A DNA stretch of 26,166 nt from Colivicinus sp022776215 (GTDB lineage Bacteria > Bacillota_I > Bacilli_A > Erysipelotrichales > Erysipelotrichaceae), in assembly GCA_022776215.1 (NCBI GenBank), contig JALFIR010000044.1, positions 1-26,166 of the forward strand. Reading direction: 5' to 3'. Both the position numbers and the translations under genes were made by a program. Within the stretch, counting starts at the first letter, position 1. Every line of letters begins with the position of its first letter. Under the pieces are notes generated by a model. That model was given only the letters and a program-made list of their open reading frames with translations, was not told where the DNA came from and did not search any database. Shown here piece by piece: positions 7,739-15,391 of the stretch.

Positions 7739-9595
7739 ATGTTAATCACAATCAATTCTGGCACCGTTTATTTCGGTGCCAATGATGTATTTGAGGACAT
7801 CGACTTTGTCATAAATGAAAATGAAAAGATTGCCCTTGTCGGCCGTAATGGCTGTGGTAAGACAACTTTGTTAAAAGTTCTTACAGGAGAGGTCACTCTA
7901 AGTAAGGGCAATCTCATTAAGCCTAACAAACTAAAGGTAGGTTATCTTAACCAGAACTCACTTATCGATTGTCATAATATCGTAAGGGATGAAATGCTTA
8001 CCGTATTTAAGCCTCTTTTAGATATGGAAGAGGAATTGAACAATTTATTGGAAAAATTTAAAGTCGATCATTCTGATAAGCTAATCAATGAATATAGTAA
8101 GTTGGAAGAAGAATTTAAGTCTAAGGGTGGTTATACTTACAATTCTGAAATGGAAACAATTCTATTTGGTTTTGGTTTCCATAAAGAAGATTTAGACAAA
8201 AATATTTCTTCTTTCTCAGGTGGCGAAAAGACTAAGCTAGCATTTGCAAAGTTACTTTTAAGTAAACCTGATTTACTTTTACTAGATGAACCTACTAACC
8301 ACTTAGATTTATCTACGATTGAATGGTTGGAAAACTATTTAAGTAAATATAAAAAAGCAATTATCCTAGTATCCCATGACCGTATTTTCTTAGATAAGAT
8401 TGTTAATTCGGTTTATGAACTAGAATATGGTCATCTTAAGAAATATGCAGGCAATTATTCTAAATATGTTGAACAGAAAAAGGCTGATTTCTTAAAGGAT
8501 TCAAAGGCTTATGATCGTCAACAAAAGGAAATCAAAAGGTTAGAAGAACTAATTGAGAAGTTCCGTTATAAGAAAAATAAGGCTGCTTTTGCTCAAAGTA
8601 AGATTAAATATCTAGACCGTATGGATAAACTAGAAGATCCAAAGAAGGCTGATACTAAAGCTTTTAAGGCATCTTTTAAATGCGCTGTTAAGGGTGGCAA
8701 GAGCGTTTTGAATATGGATCACTTTAAAGTTGGTTATGATAAACCTTTATTTGAAGTAACTCATGAAATCTTAAGAGGACAAAGAATCTGTGTAATGGGT
8801 GATAATGGCTGTGGCAAATCAACTTTATTAAAGACTATCGTAGGACAAATTCCTCCTCTTGGCGGTTATATGTTGTTAGGCCATCAAATTGAGATAGGTT
8901 ATTTTGATCAAAATATCGCTGCTTACAAGAATGGCAATACCGTCTTAGAAGAATTATGGAATGAATATCCTGAAAAGGATATGTATGAGATTAGAAGTAC
9001 CTTGGGTGCTTTCTTATTCTCTAGTGATGAAGTGTTTAAAGAAGTTTCGGTTTTATCAGGTGGTGAAAAAGTTCGTTTGGCTTTAGCTAAGCTTATGTTA
9101 AAGAACGCGAATTTCTTAATTCTTGATGAACCTACAAATAACCTAGATATTATTTCAAAGGAAGCCTTGGAAACAGCGTTAAATAATTATGATGGCACAA
9201 TTTTATTTGTATCACATGACCGTTATTTCATTAAACAAGTAGCTACTTCTTGTCTTGTGGTGGAAGGTGATAAGCTGGTTTATTATCCTGATGGCTATAA
9301 GGATTATATTGATGCTAGATTCGAGCCCGAAATTAAAAACACCCAACCTAAGGAAAAGGTTGATTTAAAGGTTGTTAAGGCCCGTCCTAAATATAATCTA
9401 AGAAAACTTGAAGAAGAGATTAGTGAACTTGAAAATCTATTGGAAGAAAAAAGAAACTTAAGATATGAACCTGAATATTATCAAGATTCTAGGAAGATGC
9501 AAGAATTGGATGAAGAGATTGATGATATTCATAATAAGATTCATGCAGCTGAAGAAAAGTGGGAGATTGCCATGGAAGAAAGTGAGAATCATTAA
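7739..9595 (+). CDS. ABC-F family ATPase, YdiF-like
   Basis: A 618-residue soluble protein with two ABC ATPase domains and no membrane segment. The first has Walker A GRNGCGKT (35-42), signature SGGEK (160-164) and Walker B LLLLDEPTNHLD. The second has Walker A GDNGCGKS (354-361) and signature SGGEK (440-444) with LILDEPTNNLD. Between them is the charged helical linker (about 235-300) that reaches the ribosome in ABC-F proteins. The C-terminus (about 545-618) is a Glu/Lys-rich coiled coil. Length and neighbours (tsaD, rex) match B. subtilis YdiF. ABC-F members act on translating ribosomes; some give antibiotic resistance, but nothing here argues for that. It starts 1 nt after asnS. Confidence 0.9.
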   Translation: MLITINSGTVYFGANDVFEDIDFVINENEKIALVGRNGCGKTTLLKVLTGEVTLSKGNLIKPNKLKVGYLNQNSLIDCHNIVRDEMLTVFKPLLDMEEELNNLLEKFKVDHSDKLINEYSKLEEEFKSKGGYTYNSEMETILFGFGFHKEDLDKNISSFSGGEKTKLAFAKLLLSKPDLLLLDEPTNHLDLSTIEWLENYLSKYKKAIILVSHDRIFLDKIVNSVYELEYGHLKKYAGNYSKYVEQKKADFLKDSKAYDRQQKEIKRLEELIEKFRYKKNKAAFAQSKIKYLDRMDKLEDPKKADTKAFKASFKCAVKGGKSVLNMDHFKVGYDKPLFEVTHEILRGQRICVMGDNGCGKSTLLKTIVGQIPPLGGYMLLGHQIEIGYFDQNIAAYKNGNTVLEELWNEYPEKDMYEIRSTLGAFLFSSDEVFKEVSVLSGGEKVRLALAKLMLKNANFLILDEPTNNLDIISKEALETALNNYDGTILFVSHDRYFIKQVATSCLVVEGDKLVYYPDGYKDYIDARFEPEIKNTQPKEKVDLKVVKARPKYNLRKLEEEISELENLLEEKRNLRYEPEYYQDSRKMQELDEEIDDIHNKIHAAEEKWEIAMEESENH

Positions 9596-10086
9596 TGTTT
9601 AATAATAAGTCTAATTTTGATAATTTGTATCACTTGGCATTAGATGAAAAAGAAAAGAAGTCTTTGTTTATTAAAGTACTTGTAATTTCAATCATCTTTT
9701 TATCATTAATAATCTTTAATGGCTTTAATCGTTTCTATGGCATGATGGTTAATAGAATGTTGATGTTTGTATATATTCTGCAAATTGTCGACTTATTATC
9801 TATTTATTCAGGCCTTTATACCTTATTTTTCTATAATAAATACTTAACTGATAGAGATATTAATAAGTCTCTTAATAAGTTTCCTATTTATACAAATTTA
9901 TTAATGATTTTAAATTCTATTAGTATTATCTTGGGTATTGTTTATGTGATTAAAGAAGGTTTCCATAATGACATAATAGAATTTATCTTTTTCTTGATAA
10001 TTAATATCTTAATGATTGTATTGAGTTTCTATTTTAAGAAGACTATCGATAATGTTTATGTTGAAAAAAATAAGGAAGAGGAGTGA
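9595..10086 (+). CDS. Small four-helix membrane protein, function unknown
   Basis: A 163-residue protein I do not recognise. A hydrophilic N-terminus (about 1-24, many Lys and Glu) precedes four predicted membrane segments: about 25-46 (VLVISIIFLSLIIF), 53-80 (rich in Met and Leu), 96-118 (NLLMILNSISIILGIVYVI) and 126-147 (IEFIFFLIINILMIVLSFYF). It ends in a charged tail of Lys and Glu. The TAATG junction with the ABC-F gene (1-bp overlap) and the short gap to the next gene place it firmly in the operon. No catalytic motif is visible. Isoleucine- and phenylalanine-rich composition makes homology hard to judge by eye. Confidence 0.75.
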   Translation: MFNNKSNFDNLYHLALDEKEKKSLFIKVLVISIIFLSLIIFNGFNRFYGMMVNRMLMFVYILQIVDLLSIYSGLYTLFFYNKYLTDRDINKSLNKFPIYTNLLMILNSISIILGIVYVIKEGFHNDIIEFIFFLIINILMIVLSFYFKKTIDNVYVEKNKEEE

Positions 10087-10088
10087 TT

Positions 10089-11132
10089 ATGCTAGATAGA
10101 AAATATGCAGATTTAGCTGCCAATAAGGCTATTGAACTGTTGAATATTGATTCACCAAGTGGTTTTACAGAAAAGATTGCGGATAAGGTGATTGATGATT
10201 TTACAAAGCTTGGTTATGTTTGTGAGAAGTCTAATAAGGGTAATATTTTAGTATCTATAGCTAATCCCGAAGAATATAAGGATGTCATCTTGTTTGAGGC
10301 TCATGGTGATACTCTAGGTGGTATGGTTAAACAAATCAAGTCTAATGGTAGATTGTTAGTATCTCCTTTAGGTGGCTTAGTTGCAGCTAATGTGGAAACT
10401 GAGAACGTTAGAGTTTATACAAGAGATAATAAGATTTATGATGGTACTTTCCAATTGGCTAATGCTTCTAGTCATGTTAATCGTGAATTGAACACCAAAG
10501 AGAGAACTTTTGACACAGTAGAAATCGTCTTGGATGAAAGAGTCAACAGTAAGGAAGACGTTAAGAAATTAGGTATTAGTGTAGGCGACTTTGTTTGTGT
10601 TGAACCAAGAGCTCATATTACAAGTAGTGGCTATATTAAATCTAGATTCTTAGATGATAAGTTGTCTGTGGCTACTTTATATGCCTATGCTTCATATTTA
10701 AAGGAAAACAATATCAAGTTAGATAATAAGGTTTATTTCTTGATTACTGTTTATGAAGAAGTGGGCCATGGTGGTTCTTATATTCCAAGCGATGTTACTG
10801 AAGCAATTTCAGTTGATATGGGCTGTGTAGGCGATGGATTAGAATGCGCTGAAACGCAGGTTTCAATCTGTGCTAAAGACTCAGGCGGTCCATATGATAA
10901 GACTATTGTCGATAAACTAGTTAAGGCGGCTATTAAAGAGGGCGCTGATTATGCCATTGATGTTTATCCGTATTATGGTTCTGATGTAGAAGTTACCTTA
11001 AAGGCAGGATACGATGTTAAACATGGCTTGATTGGACCTGGTGTTTATGCTTCTCATGGCTATGAAAGAAGCCATGTTGATGGTGTATATAATACTTTAA
11101 AAGTTTTAAAAGCTTACTTAGAAGACTGTTAG
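10089..11132 (+). CDS. M42 family metallo-aminopeptidase
   Basis: A 347-residue peptidase of the M42 (glutamyl aminopeptidase/deblocking aminopeptidase) family. Metal and catalytic motifs are in order: FEAHGDTLGGMV (H72, D74), the bridging aspartate in RFLDDKLSVA, the catalytic pair in VYEEVGHGGSYIP, then SVDMG and a final histidine in SHGYERSHVDG. It should remove N-terminal residues from cytosolic peptides. I chose the ATG at 10089 with GAGGAG ending 5 nt upstream; a GTG at 10083 would add two residues and overlap the previous gene by 4 bp. The stop codon is built into a terminator hairpin. It suits a cell that imports peptides through the Opp system encoded downstream. Confidence 0.88.
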   Translation: MLDRKYADLAANKAIELLNIDSPSGFTEKIADKVIDDFTKLGYVCEKSNKGNILVSIANPEEYKDVILFEAHGDTLGGMVKQIKSNGRLLVSPLGGLVAANVETENVRVYTRDNKIYDGTFQLANASSHVNRELNTKERTFDTVEIVLDERVNSKEDVKKLGISVGDFVCVEPRAHITSSGYIKSRFLDDKLSVATLYAYASYLKENNIKLDNKVYFLITVYEEVGHGGSYIPSDVTEAISVDMGCVGDGLECAETQVSICAKDSGGPYDKTIVDKLVKAAIKEGADYAIDVYPYYGSDVEVTLKAGYDVKHGLIGPGVYASHGYERSHVDGVYNTLKVLKAYLEDC

Positions 11133-11147
11133 AAATAACAGTTTTTT
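11125..11147 (+). terminator. Terminator overlapping the M42 peptidase stop codon
   Basis: ACTGTTA (11125-11131) pairs with TAACAGT (11136-11142) around a GAAA tetraloop, then T's run to 11147. The TAG stop at 11130-11132 lies inside the stem and loop, so a ribosome finishing the gene covers the 5' arm. Confidence 0.8.
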
Positions 11148-11149
11148 AG

Positions 11150-11155
11150 TATATT
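11150..11155 (+). promoter_or_regulatory. Possible -10 box for the 11176 gene
   Basis: TATATT lies 20 nt before the ATG at 11176, right after the terminator. No convincing -35 or TG extension is present. A promoter is expected here because a terminator precedes, but this is only a weak candidate; read-through is the alternative. Confidence 0.3.
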
Positions 11156-11175
11156 GAGTTTAGGAGGCTGCTTTA

Positions 11176-11697
11176 ATGAAAAAGATAATTATTCAACTCG
11201 ATAAAAGCACATTGCTAATTAAAAGAGGGGATGCTTTTAAGCTTAATCTTTCACATAACGATTTATATGAAGTGAATGAAGAAAATGATTCATTGATAAT
11301 CAAAGAAATTAAGAAGTCTTTGTTTAAGAAAGCTAGGGTAGAACTAGTCTTATCTGATAAGCTTGATAGTTTAGATATCACTAGTAACAGTTATGTAGAA
11401 CTTAAGGATGTTGACTTTGTGGAAGGTTATATCAAAGGCAATAGTGATGATGTTGAATTAGATAATGTTACAGGGGTTATCTCTAATATCAGCACTACTT
11501 TAGGTGATGTTTATATTAAAAGTTCTAAGATAGAACAGCTTACCGTCAATAGTGAAGAAGGTGACATAATTATAAATATCAAAGGTAATGAAGAGGATTA
11601 TCATATTGAGTGTGCTGGGATGGGTGATAGGAAGTTAGCCCATAATTTCTTAAAACTGAATAGTGATGGGAACATTGATTATACTTTTGAATTATAA
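11176..11697 (+). CDS. DUF4097-like beta-repeat protein, function unknown
   Basis: A 173-residue protein without signal peptide or membrane segment. From about residue 35 it is a run of short alternating hydrophobic strands with Asp/Asn/Ser turns (VELVLSDKLDSLDITSNS, then VELDNVTGVISNISTTLG, then GDIIINIKG). This pattern is typical of the DUF4097 beta-helix/adhesin-like domain. The family has no defined enzyme activity, and in several Firmicutes it sits near envelope-stress regulators. The assignment rests on repeat pattern, not a strict motif. It has an AGGAGG site (11162-11167) and lies 21 bp ahead of tldD, so it is probably cotranscribed with the protease pair. Confidence 0.7.
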   Translation: MKKIIIQLDKSTLLIKRGDAFKLNLSHNDLYEVNEENDSLIIKEIKKSLFKKARVELVLSDKLDSLDITSNSYVELKDVDFVEGYIKGNSDDVELDNVTGVISNISTTLGDVYIKSSKIEQLTVNSEEGDIIINIKGNEEDYHIECAGMGDRKLAHNFLKLNSDGNIDYTFEL

Positions 11698-11718
11698 TAA
11701 TCATTAGGAGAAAATTTT

Positions 11719-13095
11719 ATGTTAAATAGTTTTTTAAAATCAAGAATCAAAGATGGAAAAAGACTAGTAAAGGAATTATCTAATTCTTATGAATATGTAA
11801 GTATCTTAGGAAATTACATTAAGACAAAAAGAATTATGGTAAGTACTAGTACTTCTTCTATTGATGATTTAGACAATGAATGTGGCTTTGTCATCAAAGT
11901 CTACAAAGATGGCCATTACAGTGAATATTCTTGTGATGATATTAAGGGTTTAAAGGCAGATAAAGTGATTAATTCTATTGAATTAAAGAGTCCTTATTTT
12001 GCCCATATTAAAATGTTAAGCGAAGAGAAACATGAGGAGTCTTATTTAAGAGAAGATGAGAAACCTTTGAGTGATAAGGAAATCTTTGACCGTTTAACTA
12101 AATTAAAGAAAAATACACATGATACTGATTCAAGAATTATCAACGTGACTACTGCTTTTGTAAAAAGAGAAACTTCTAAGATTTTCATCTCTAACAACAA
12201 ATGCCTTGATCAAAAATATGATTGGTGTAATGCGATGCTAAGTGTAGTTACTAGAGTTGAGAACAATATTCAAGAAAACTATACTTGTGGTACAAATACT
12301 AATAGTGCTGATGCGCTAGATGAATTGATGGAACTAAGTGGGGAATGCACTGATATTGCCTTAAGACTTTTAAGCGCTAAGACAATTGTTCCTGGTAAGT
12401 ATGAAATCATTACTGATCCTTCTATTTCAGGCCTTATTGCCCACGAAGCCTTTGGCCATGGTGTTGAGATGGACATGTTTGTTAAGAATAGAGCTAAGGC
12501 TAAGGACTTTGTAGGCAAAAGAGTAGCCAGTGATCTTGTTAATATGTATGATGGCGCCGCATCTTGTGTGAGTGCTGCTTCATATTTCTTTGATGATGAT
12601 GGCGTAGAAGCTAAGTCAACTTGCATTATTAAAGATGGTATCTTACAAACTGGTATTTCTGATTGTTTATCGGCTATGGAACTAAACACAGAGCCTACTG
12701 GTAACGGTAGAAGAGAATCTTTTAAGCGTAAGGTTTATACAAGAATGACTAATACCTTCTTTGAAAAGGGTGATAGTAATTTGGATGATATGATTAAGTC
12801 AGTTAAGCATGGCTATTATTTGTGTCAGACAAATAATGGTATGGAAGATCCAAAGAACTGGCAAATCCAATGTACTGCATCATATGGCCTTGAAATCAAG
12901 GATGGTAAGTTTACAGGTGAGATAGTAGCTCCTGTTGTAATTTCTGGATATGTCGTTGATTTATTGAGTTCTATTTCAATGGTTTCAAATGAAAGAAAAG
13001 TTATAGGTGCAGGAATGTGTGGCAAGGGTCATAAGGAATGGGTTTTTGTCTCAGATGGTGGTCCATGTTTAAAGGCGGAGGCTAAATTATCATGA
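11719..13095 (+). CDS. tldD: TldD-family zinc metalloprotease subunit
   Basis: A 458-residue member of the TldD/PmbA (U62) family. The zinc site HExxxH is present as HEAFGHGVEMD (H242, E243, H247), which marks the active TldD-type subunit. The region after it (DDDGVEAKSTCIIKDGIL, GNGRRESF) matches the family, and GMCGKG near the C-terminus matches the conserved segment that supplies a further ligand. With TldE it forms a heterodimer that degrades unfolded short peptides; in some bacteria it cleaves leader peptides of modified peptides or antitoxins. It has a TAGGAG site before the ATG and overlaps the next gene by 4 bp. Confidence 0.9.
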   Translation: MLNSFLKSRIKDGKRLVKELSNSYEYVSILGNYIKTKRIMVSTSTSSIDDLDNECGFVIKVYKDGHYSEYSCDDIKGLKADKVINSIELKSPYFAHIKMLSEEKHEESYLREDEKPLSDKEIFDRLTKLKKNTHDTDSRIINVTTAFVKRETSKIFISNNKCLDQKYDWCNAMLSVVTRVENNIQENYTCGTNTNSADALDELMELSGECTDIALRLLSAKTIVPGKYEIITDPSISGLIAHEAFGHGVEMDMFVKNRAKAKDFVGKRVASDLVNMYDGAASCVSAASYFFDDDGVEAKSTCIIKDGILQTGISDCLSAMELNTEPTGNGRRESFKRKVYTRMTNTFFEKGDSNLDDMIKSVKHGYYLCQTNNGMEDPKNWQIQCTASYGLEIKDGKFTGEIVAPVVISGYVVDLLSSISMVSNERKVIGAGMCGKGHKEWVFVSDGGPCLKAEAKLS

Positions 13096-14354
13096 TGAAT
13101 GAAAAAGATATTGTAGAAGTATTAAAAGCTAATGAAAAGATTGCTGACTTTGAAATTATCAAAAGTAATAAAGAGTCTAGTGAATTGTTCTTTGTCTTGA
13201 AGAAGCTTGAATTAAATCGAGCTACTAATACTGAAAATATCAGCATTAATGTCTATGTTGATTTAAAGGGTAAAAGAGGTAAGAGTACTGTTTTATTGAC
13301 TAGCGCTGATAACAAGAAGACCTTAAGTAAGAAGCTTAATGCGGCTGTTTCAAAGGCAAAGAAGGCTTTGAATGCTTATTATCCTTTAGCTAGTGATCAA
13401 AAGGAAGTTTGTAAGACTTTAAATAAGGAATTTGATTTGAACAAGGTTGCAAATAAGGTTGCTAATGCGATTCTTAAGGCGGATAACTATGATGATGGCT
13501 ATATCAATTCAACTGAAATCTTTGTGTCTAAGACAAGTACTTTGTTTATTAATTCCAAGGACGTTAGACAATATAGTGAAAGAACCAATATTGAGTTTGA
13601 AATCATTCCATCTTGGCGTGGTAAGGATGATGAATTTGAATTATATAAGTATTATGAATCTAATAAGTTAAATGAAAAGGAAATCACAGAGGAAGTTAAT
13701 AATTGGCTTTTACTAGCAAGGGATAGAAGTGTAGCGGTTAAACCTTCTAATTTAGATAAAAATATTCCAATTCTTTTACAAGGCGAGATGAATGATTTGA
13801 TTGTTGAGACAATTGAAAGCAATTCAGACTATATGTCATCTTATTTGCATACAAATCATTTCAATGTTGGTGATGAAATAGCTTCTAAGTTTGATTTAAC
13901 TTTAAAGGCTAATATTGACGGTTGTTTCAAGTCTTCTTATTTTGATCATAATGGTGTTGCCTTAAGTTCTAAGAAACTTATTAAAGATGGCAAATTAATT
14001 GATAATTATGGTGATATTCGTTTTGGTCACTATTTGAATGTTAAGAAGGTGAGTGGTGTTTATAATGTAGCTGAAATTACTAATTATGATACTTATGATT
14101 ATTTAAGTAAGCCACATATCATCATTGAACATTTCTCTTCGCCACAAATGGAAGATAGCTCTGGTTACTTTGGTGGTGAGGTTAGACTTGCTAGATACTT
14201 TGATGGAGAGAAGTATGTACCACTTACATCGTTTACAGTTTCTGGTAATATTTATAAGTCTTTAAAGAATGTTAAATTTTCTAATGAAATGACTACTACA
14301 AGGTCTTATAAGGGTCCAAAGTACTTTATCTTCAATGATTTAGATATCTCTTAA
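13092..14354 (+). CDS. tldE: TldE/PmbA-family partner subunit
   Basis: A 420-residue protein that lacks the HExxxH motif, as expected for the TldE/PmbA partner of TldD. Family features include KGKRGKSTVLLTSAD near the N-terminus and, in the C-terminal half, GVALSSKKLIKDGKLIDNYGDIRFGHYL, then SSGYFGGEVRLARYFDGEKYVPLTSFTVSGNIYKSL. This last part corresponds to the conserved 'G.V..p.iV.gN....l' end of the family. The sequence is more diverged than its partner. ATG codons at 13092 and 13095 are both possible; the first overlaps the tldD stop and has GGAGG 10 nt upstream. A strong terminator follows at once. Confidence 0.87.
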   Translation: MMNEKDIVEVLKANEKIADFEIIKSNKESSELFFVLKKLELNRATNTENISINVYVDLKGKRGKSTVLLTSADNKKTLSKKLNAAVSKAKKALNAYYPLASDQKEVCKTLNKEFDLNKVANKVANAILKADNYDDGYINSTEIFVSKTSTLFINSKDVRQYSERTNIEFEIIPSWRGKDDEFELYKYYESNKLNEKEITEEVNNWLLLARDRSVAVKPSNLDKNIPILLQGEMNDLIVETIESNSDYMSSYLHTNHFNVGDEIASKFDLTLKANIDGCFKSSYFDHNGVALSSKKLIKDGKLIDNYGDIRFGHYLNVKKVSGVYNVAEITNYDTYDYLSKPHIIIEHFSSPQMEDSSGYFGGEVRLARYFDGEKYVPLTSFTVSGNIYKSLKNVKFSNEMTTTRSYKGPKYFIFNDLDIS

Positions 14355-14378
14355 AACAGGTTAAAAACCTGTTTTTTT
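14355..14378 (+). terminator. Terminator after tldE
   Basis: A perfect 8-bp stem (AACAGGTT at 14355-14362, AACCTGTT at 14366-14373) with an AAA loop runs into seven T's (14372-14378). It starts on the base after the stop codon. Confidence 0.9.
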
Positions 14379-14379
14379 G

Positions 14380-14388
14380 TGCTAACAT
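14380..14388 (+). promoter_or_regulatory. Extended -10 promoter of the EamA transporter gene
   Basis: TGC then TAACAT (14383-14388), with TGTG spanning the -16 region. The ATG at 14396 lies 7 nt past the -10 box, where transcription should begin, and there is no Shine-Dalgarno site. The spacing and bases closely match the tsaE promoter. The promoter begins on the last bases of the upstream terminator. Confidence 0.5.
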
Positions 14389-14395
14389 TGTGATT

Positions 14396-15277
14396 ATGAA
14401 ACAGTTTAAATATTCTTTGATTCTATTATTTATTGCGTTTATTTGGGGGATAGCATTCTCTTTTCAAAGTCTAGGAGGACAAGCACTAGGTACTTTTACT
14501 TTCTATTCTTTTAGAAGCTATTTCTCAGTAGTAATGATGTTTATTTTGTTAGCTTTTAAGAAAGATAAGAAGATTCTTGAAAATACTTTTTCAATCAAGA
14601 TAGGTATAGTTGGGGGAGTTATTACATGTATTGCCTACTTGGTTCAACAAGAAGCACTACGTTATACTACAGCAGCTAATTCAAGTTTTATTACTTCTAC
14701 TTATGTAGCTCTTGTACCAGTCTTAGCAATCTTTCTTGGCAAGAAGACTAATTTAAAAACTTGGATTTGTGTCTTCTTTGAGTTTGTTGGTTTATATTTT
14801 TTATGTATCAAAGGCGATTTTGCGATTAACAAAGGCGATTTGATGACAATGTTGTGTGCTTTCTTGTTTGGGGTACATATCCTATTAATCGATGGAGGTA
14901 GTGACAAGTTAGATAGTATTATCTTCTGTACTACTCAATATACTGTTTGCGCTATTATGTCTTCTATTCTAATGTTTATGTTTGAGATGCCTGTTGATTT
15001 TAATGCAGTTAAGGCGTCTTTGGTTCCAATTATTTTTACAGGATGTATCAGTTCAAGCATTTGTATTACTTTACAGGTTGAATGTCAAAAACATATCAAT
15101 CCAACTGTTGCATCTTTGATTCTTTGTTTAGAGAGCGTCTTTGGTGCCTTGGGTGGTTGGCTAATTCTTCATGAAAGCCTTAGTTCTAGAGAATTATTTG
15201 GCTGTGCAATTATCTTTTTAGCGATTGTTTTATCGCAAATTGATATAAAGAAAATAAAAGCGCTTTCACAAATGTAA
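14396..15277 (+). CDS. EamA-family (DMT superfamily) transporter
   Basis: A 293-residue integral membrane protein with ten hydrophobic segments in two similar halves, the EamA/RhaT-like layout. The first segment is LILLFIAFIWGIAFSFQSLG, and the typical conserved patch TAANSSFITSTYVALVPVLAIFLGKK ends the first repeat (about residues 85-115). The second repeat ends with ASLILCLESVFGALGGWLILHESL. Such proteins export amino acids or metabolites, but the substrate cannot be told from sequence. I chose the ATG at 14396; a GTG two codons earlier is in frame, but it lies upstream of the expected transcript start. It stands alone between a terminator and the opp promoter. Confidence 0.85.
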   Translation: MKQFKYSLILLFIAFIWGIAFSFQSLGGQALGTFTFYSFRSYFSVVMMFILLAFKKDKKILENTFSIKIGIVGGVITCIAYLVQQEALRYTTAANSSFITSTYVALVPVLAIFLGKKTNLKTWICVFFEFVGLYFLCIKGDFAINKGDLMTMLCAFLFGVHILLIDGGSDKLDSIIFCTTQYTVCAIMSSILMFMFEMPVDFNAVKASLVPIIFTGCISSSICITLQVECQKHINPTVASLILCLESVFGALGGWLILHESLSSRELFGCAIIFLAIVLSQIDIKKIKALSQM

Positions 15278-15316
15278 AAAGTTTTCATAAAAAGTGAAAG
15301 AAATGTAAGTGATTTT

Positions 15317-15359
15317 ATTGATAATCAATTTTTTTTACTATAAAATTTAAATTATCAAT
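15317..15359 (+). promoter_or_regulatory. opp operon promoter with palindromic candidate operators
   Basis: A -35 TTGATA (15318-15323) is followed after 17 bp by a -10 TAAAAT (15341-15346). The -35 lies inside a perfect odd palindrome, ATTGAT-A-ATCAAT (15317-15329). Its first nine bases recur inverted downstream as ATTATCAAT (15351-15359), so half-sites flank both sides of the -10. This suggests a repressor that could bind on both sides of the promoter. In DNA this AT-rich, chance palindromes are common, so the operator part is tentative. Confidence 0.6.
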
Positions 15360-15391
15360 TATGTAAATAATTGGCAAAGGGAGGAAAACAC

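Noticed and set aside
7739..9595. Antibiotic-resistance ABC-F
   Set aside because: Length, linker and housekeeping neighbourhood fit the YdiF type, and no leader peptide or attenuator precedes it.
12279..12689. Long antisense reading frame inside tldD
   Set aside because: It lies wholly opposite the conserved TldD zinc site, has no ribosome binding site and no recognisable motifs; a shadow of codon usage.
11719..14354. RiPP or microcin locus around tldD/tldE
   Set aside because: No small precursor-like gene or modification enzyme is found in the surrounding sequence.
15263..15300. CTTTCAC/GTGAAAG inverted repeat and AAATGTAA direct repeat (31 bp apart) after the EamA gene
   Set aside because: The inverted repeat has a 24-nt loop and no T-tract, so it is not a clear terminator. 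The direct repeat is short and AT-rich, within chance expectation.
15317..15333. Fur box at the opp promoter
   Set aside because: TGATAAT is present, but the second 7-mer at Fur spacing matches at only 3 of 7 positions. No iron gene is nearby.
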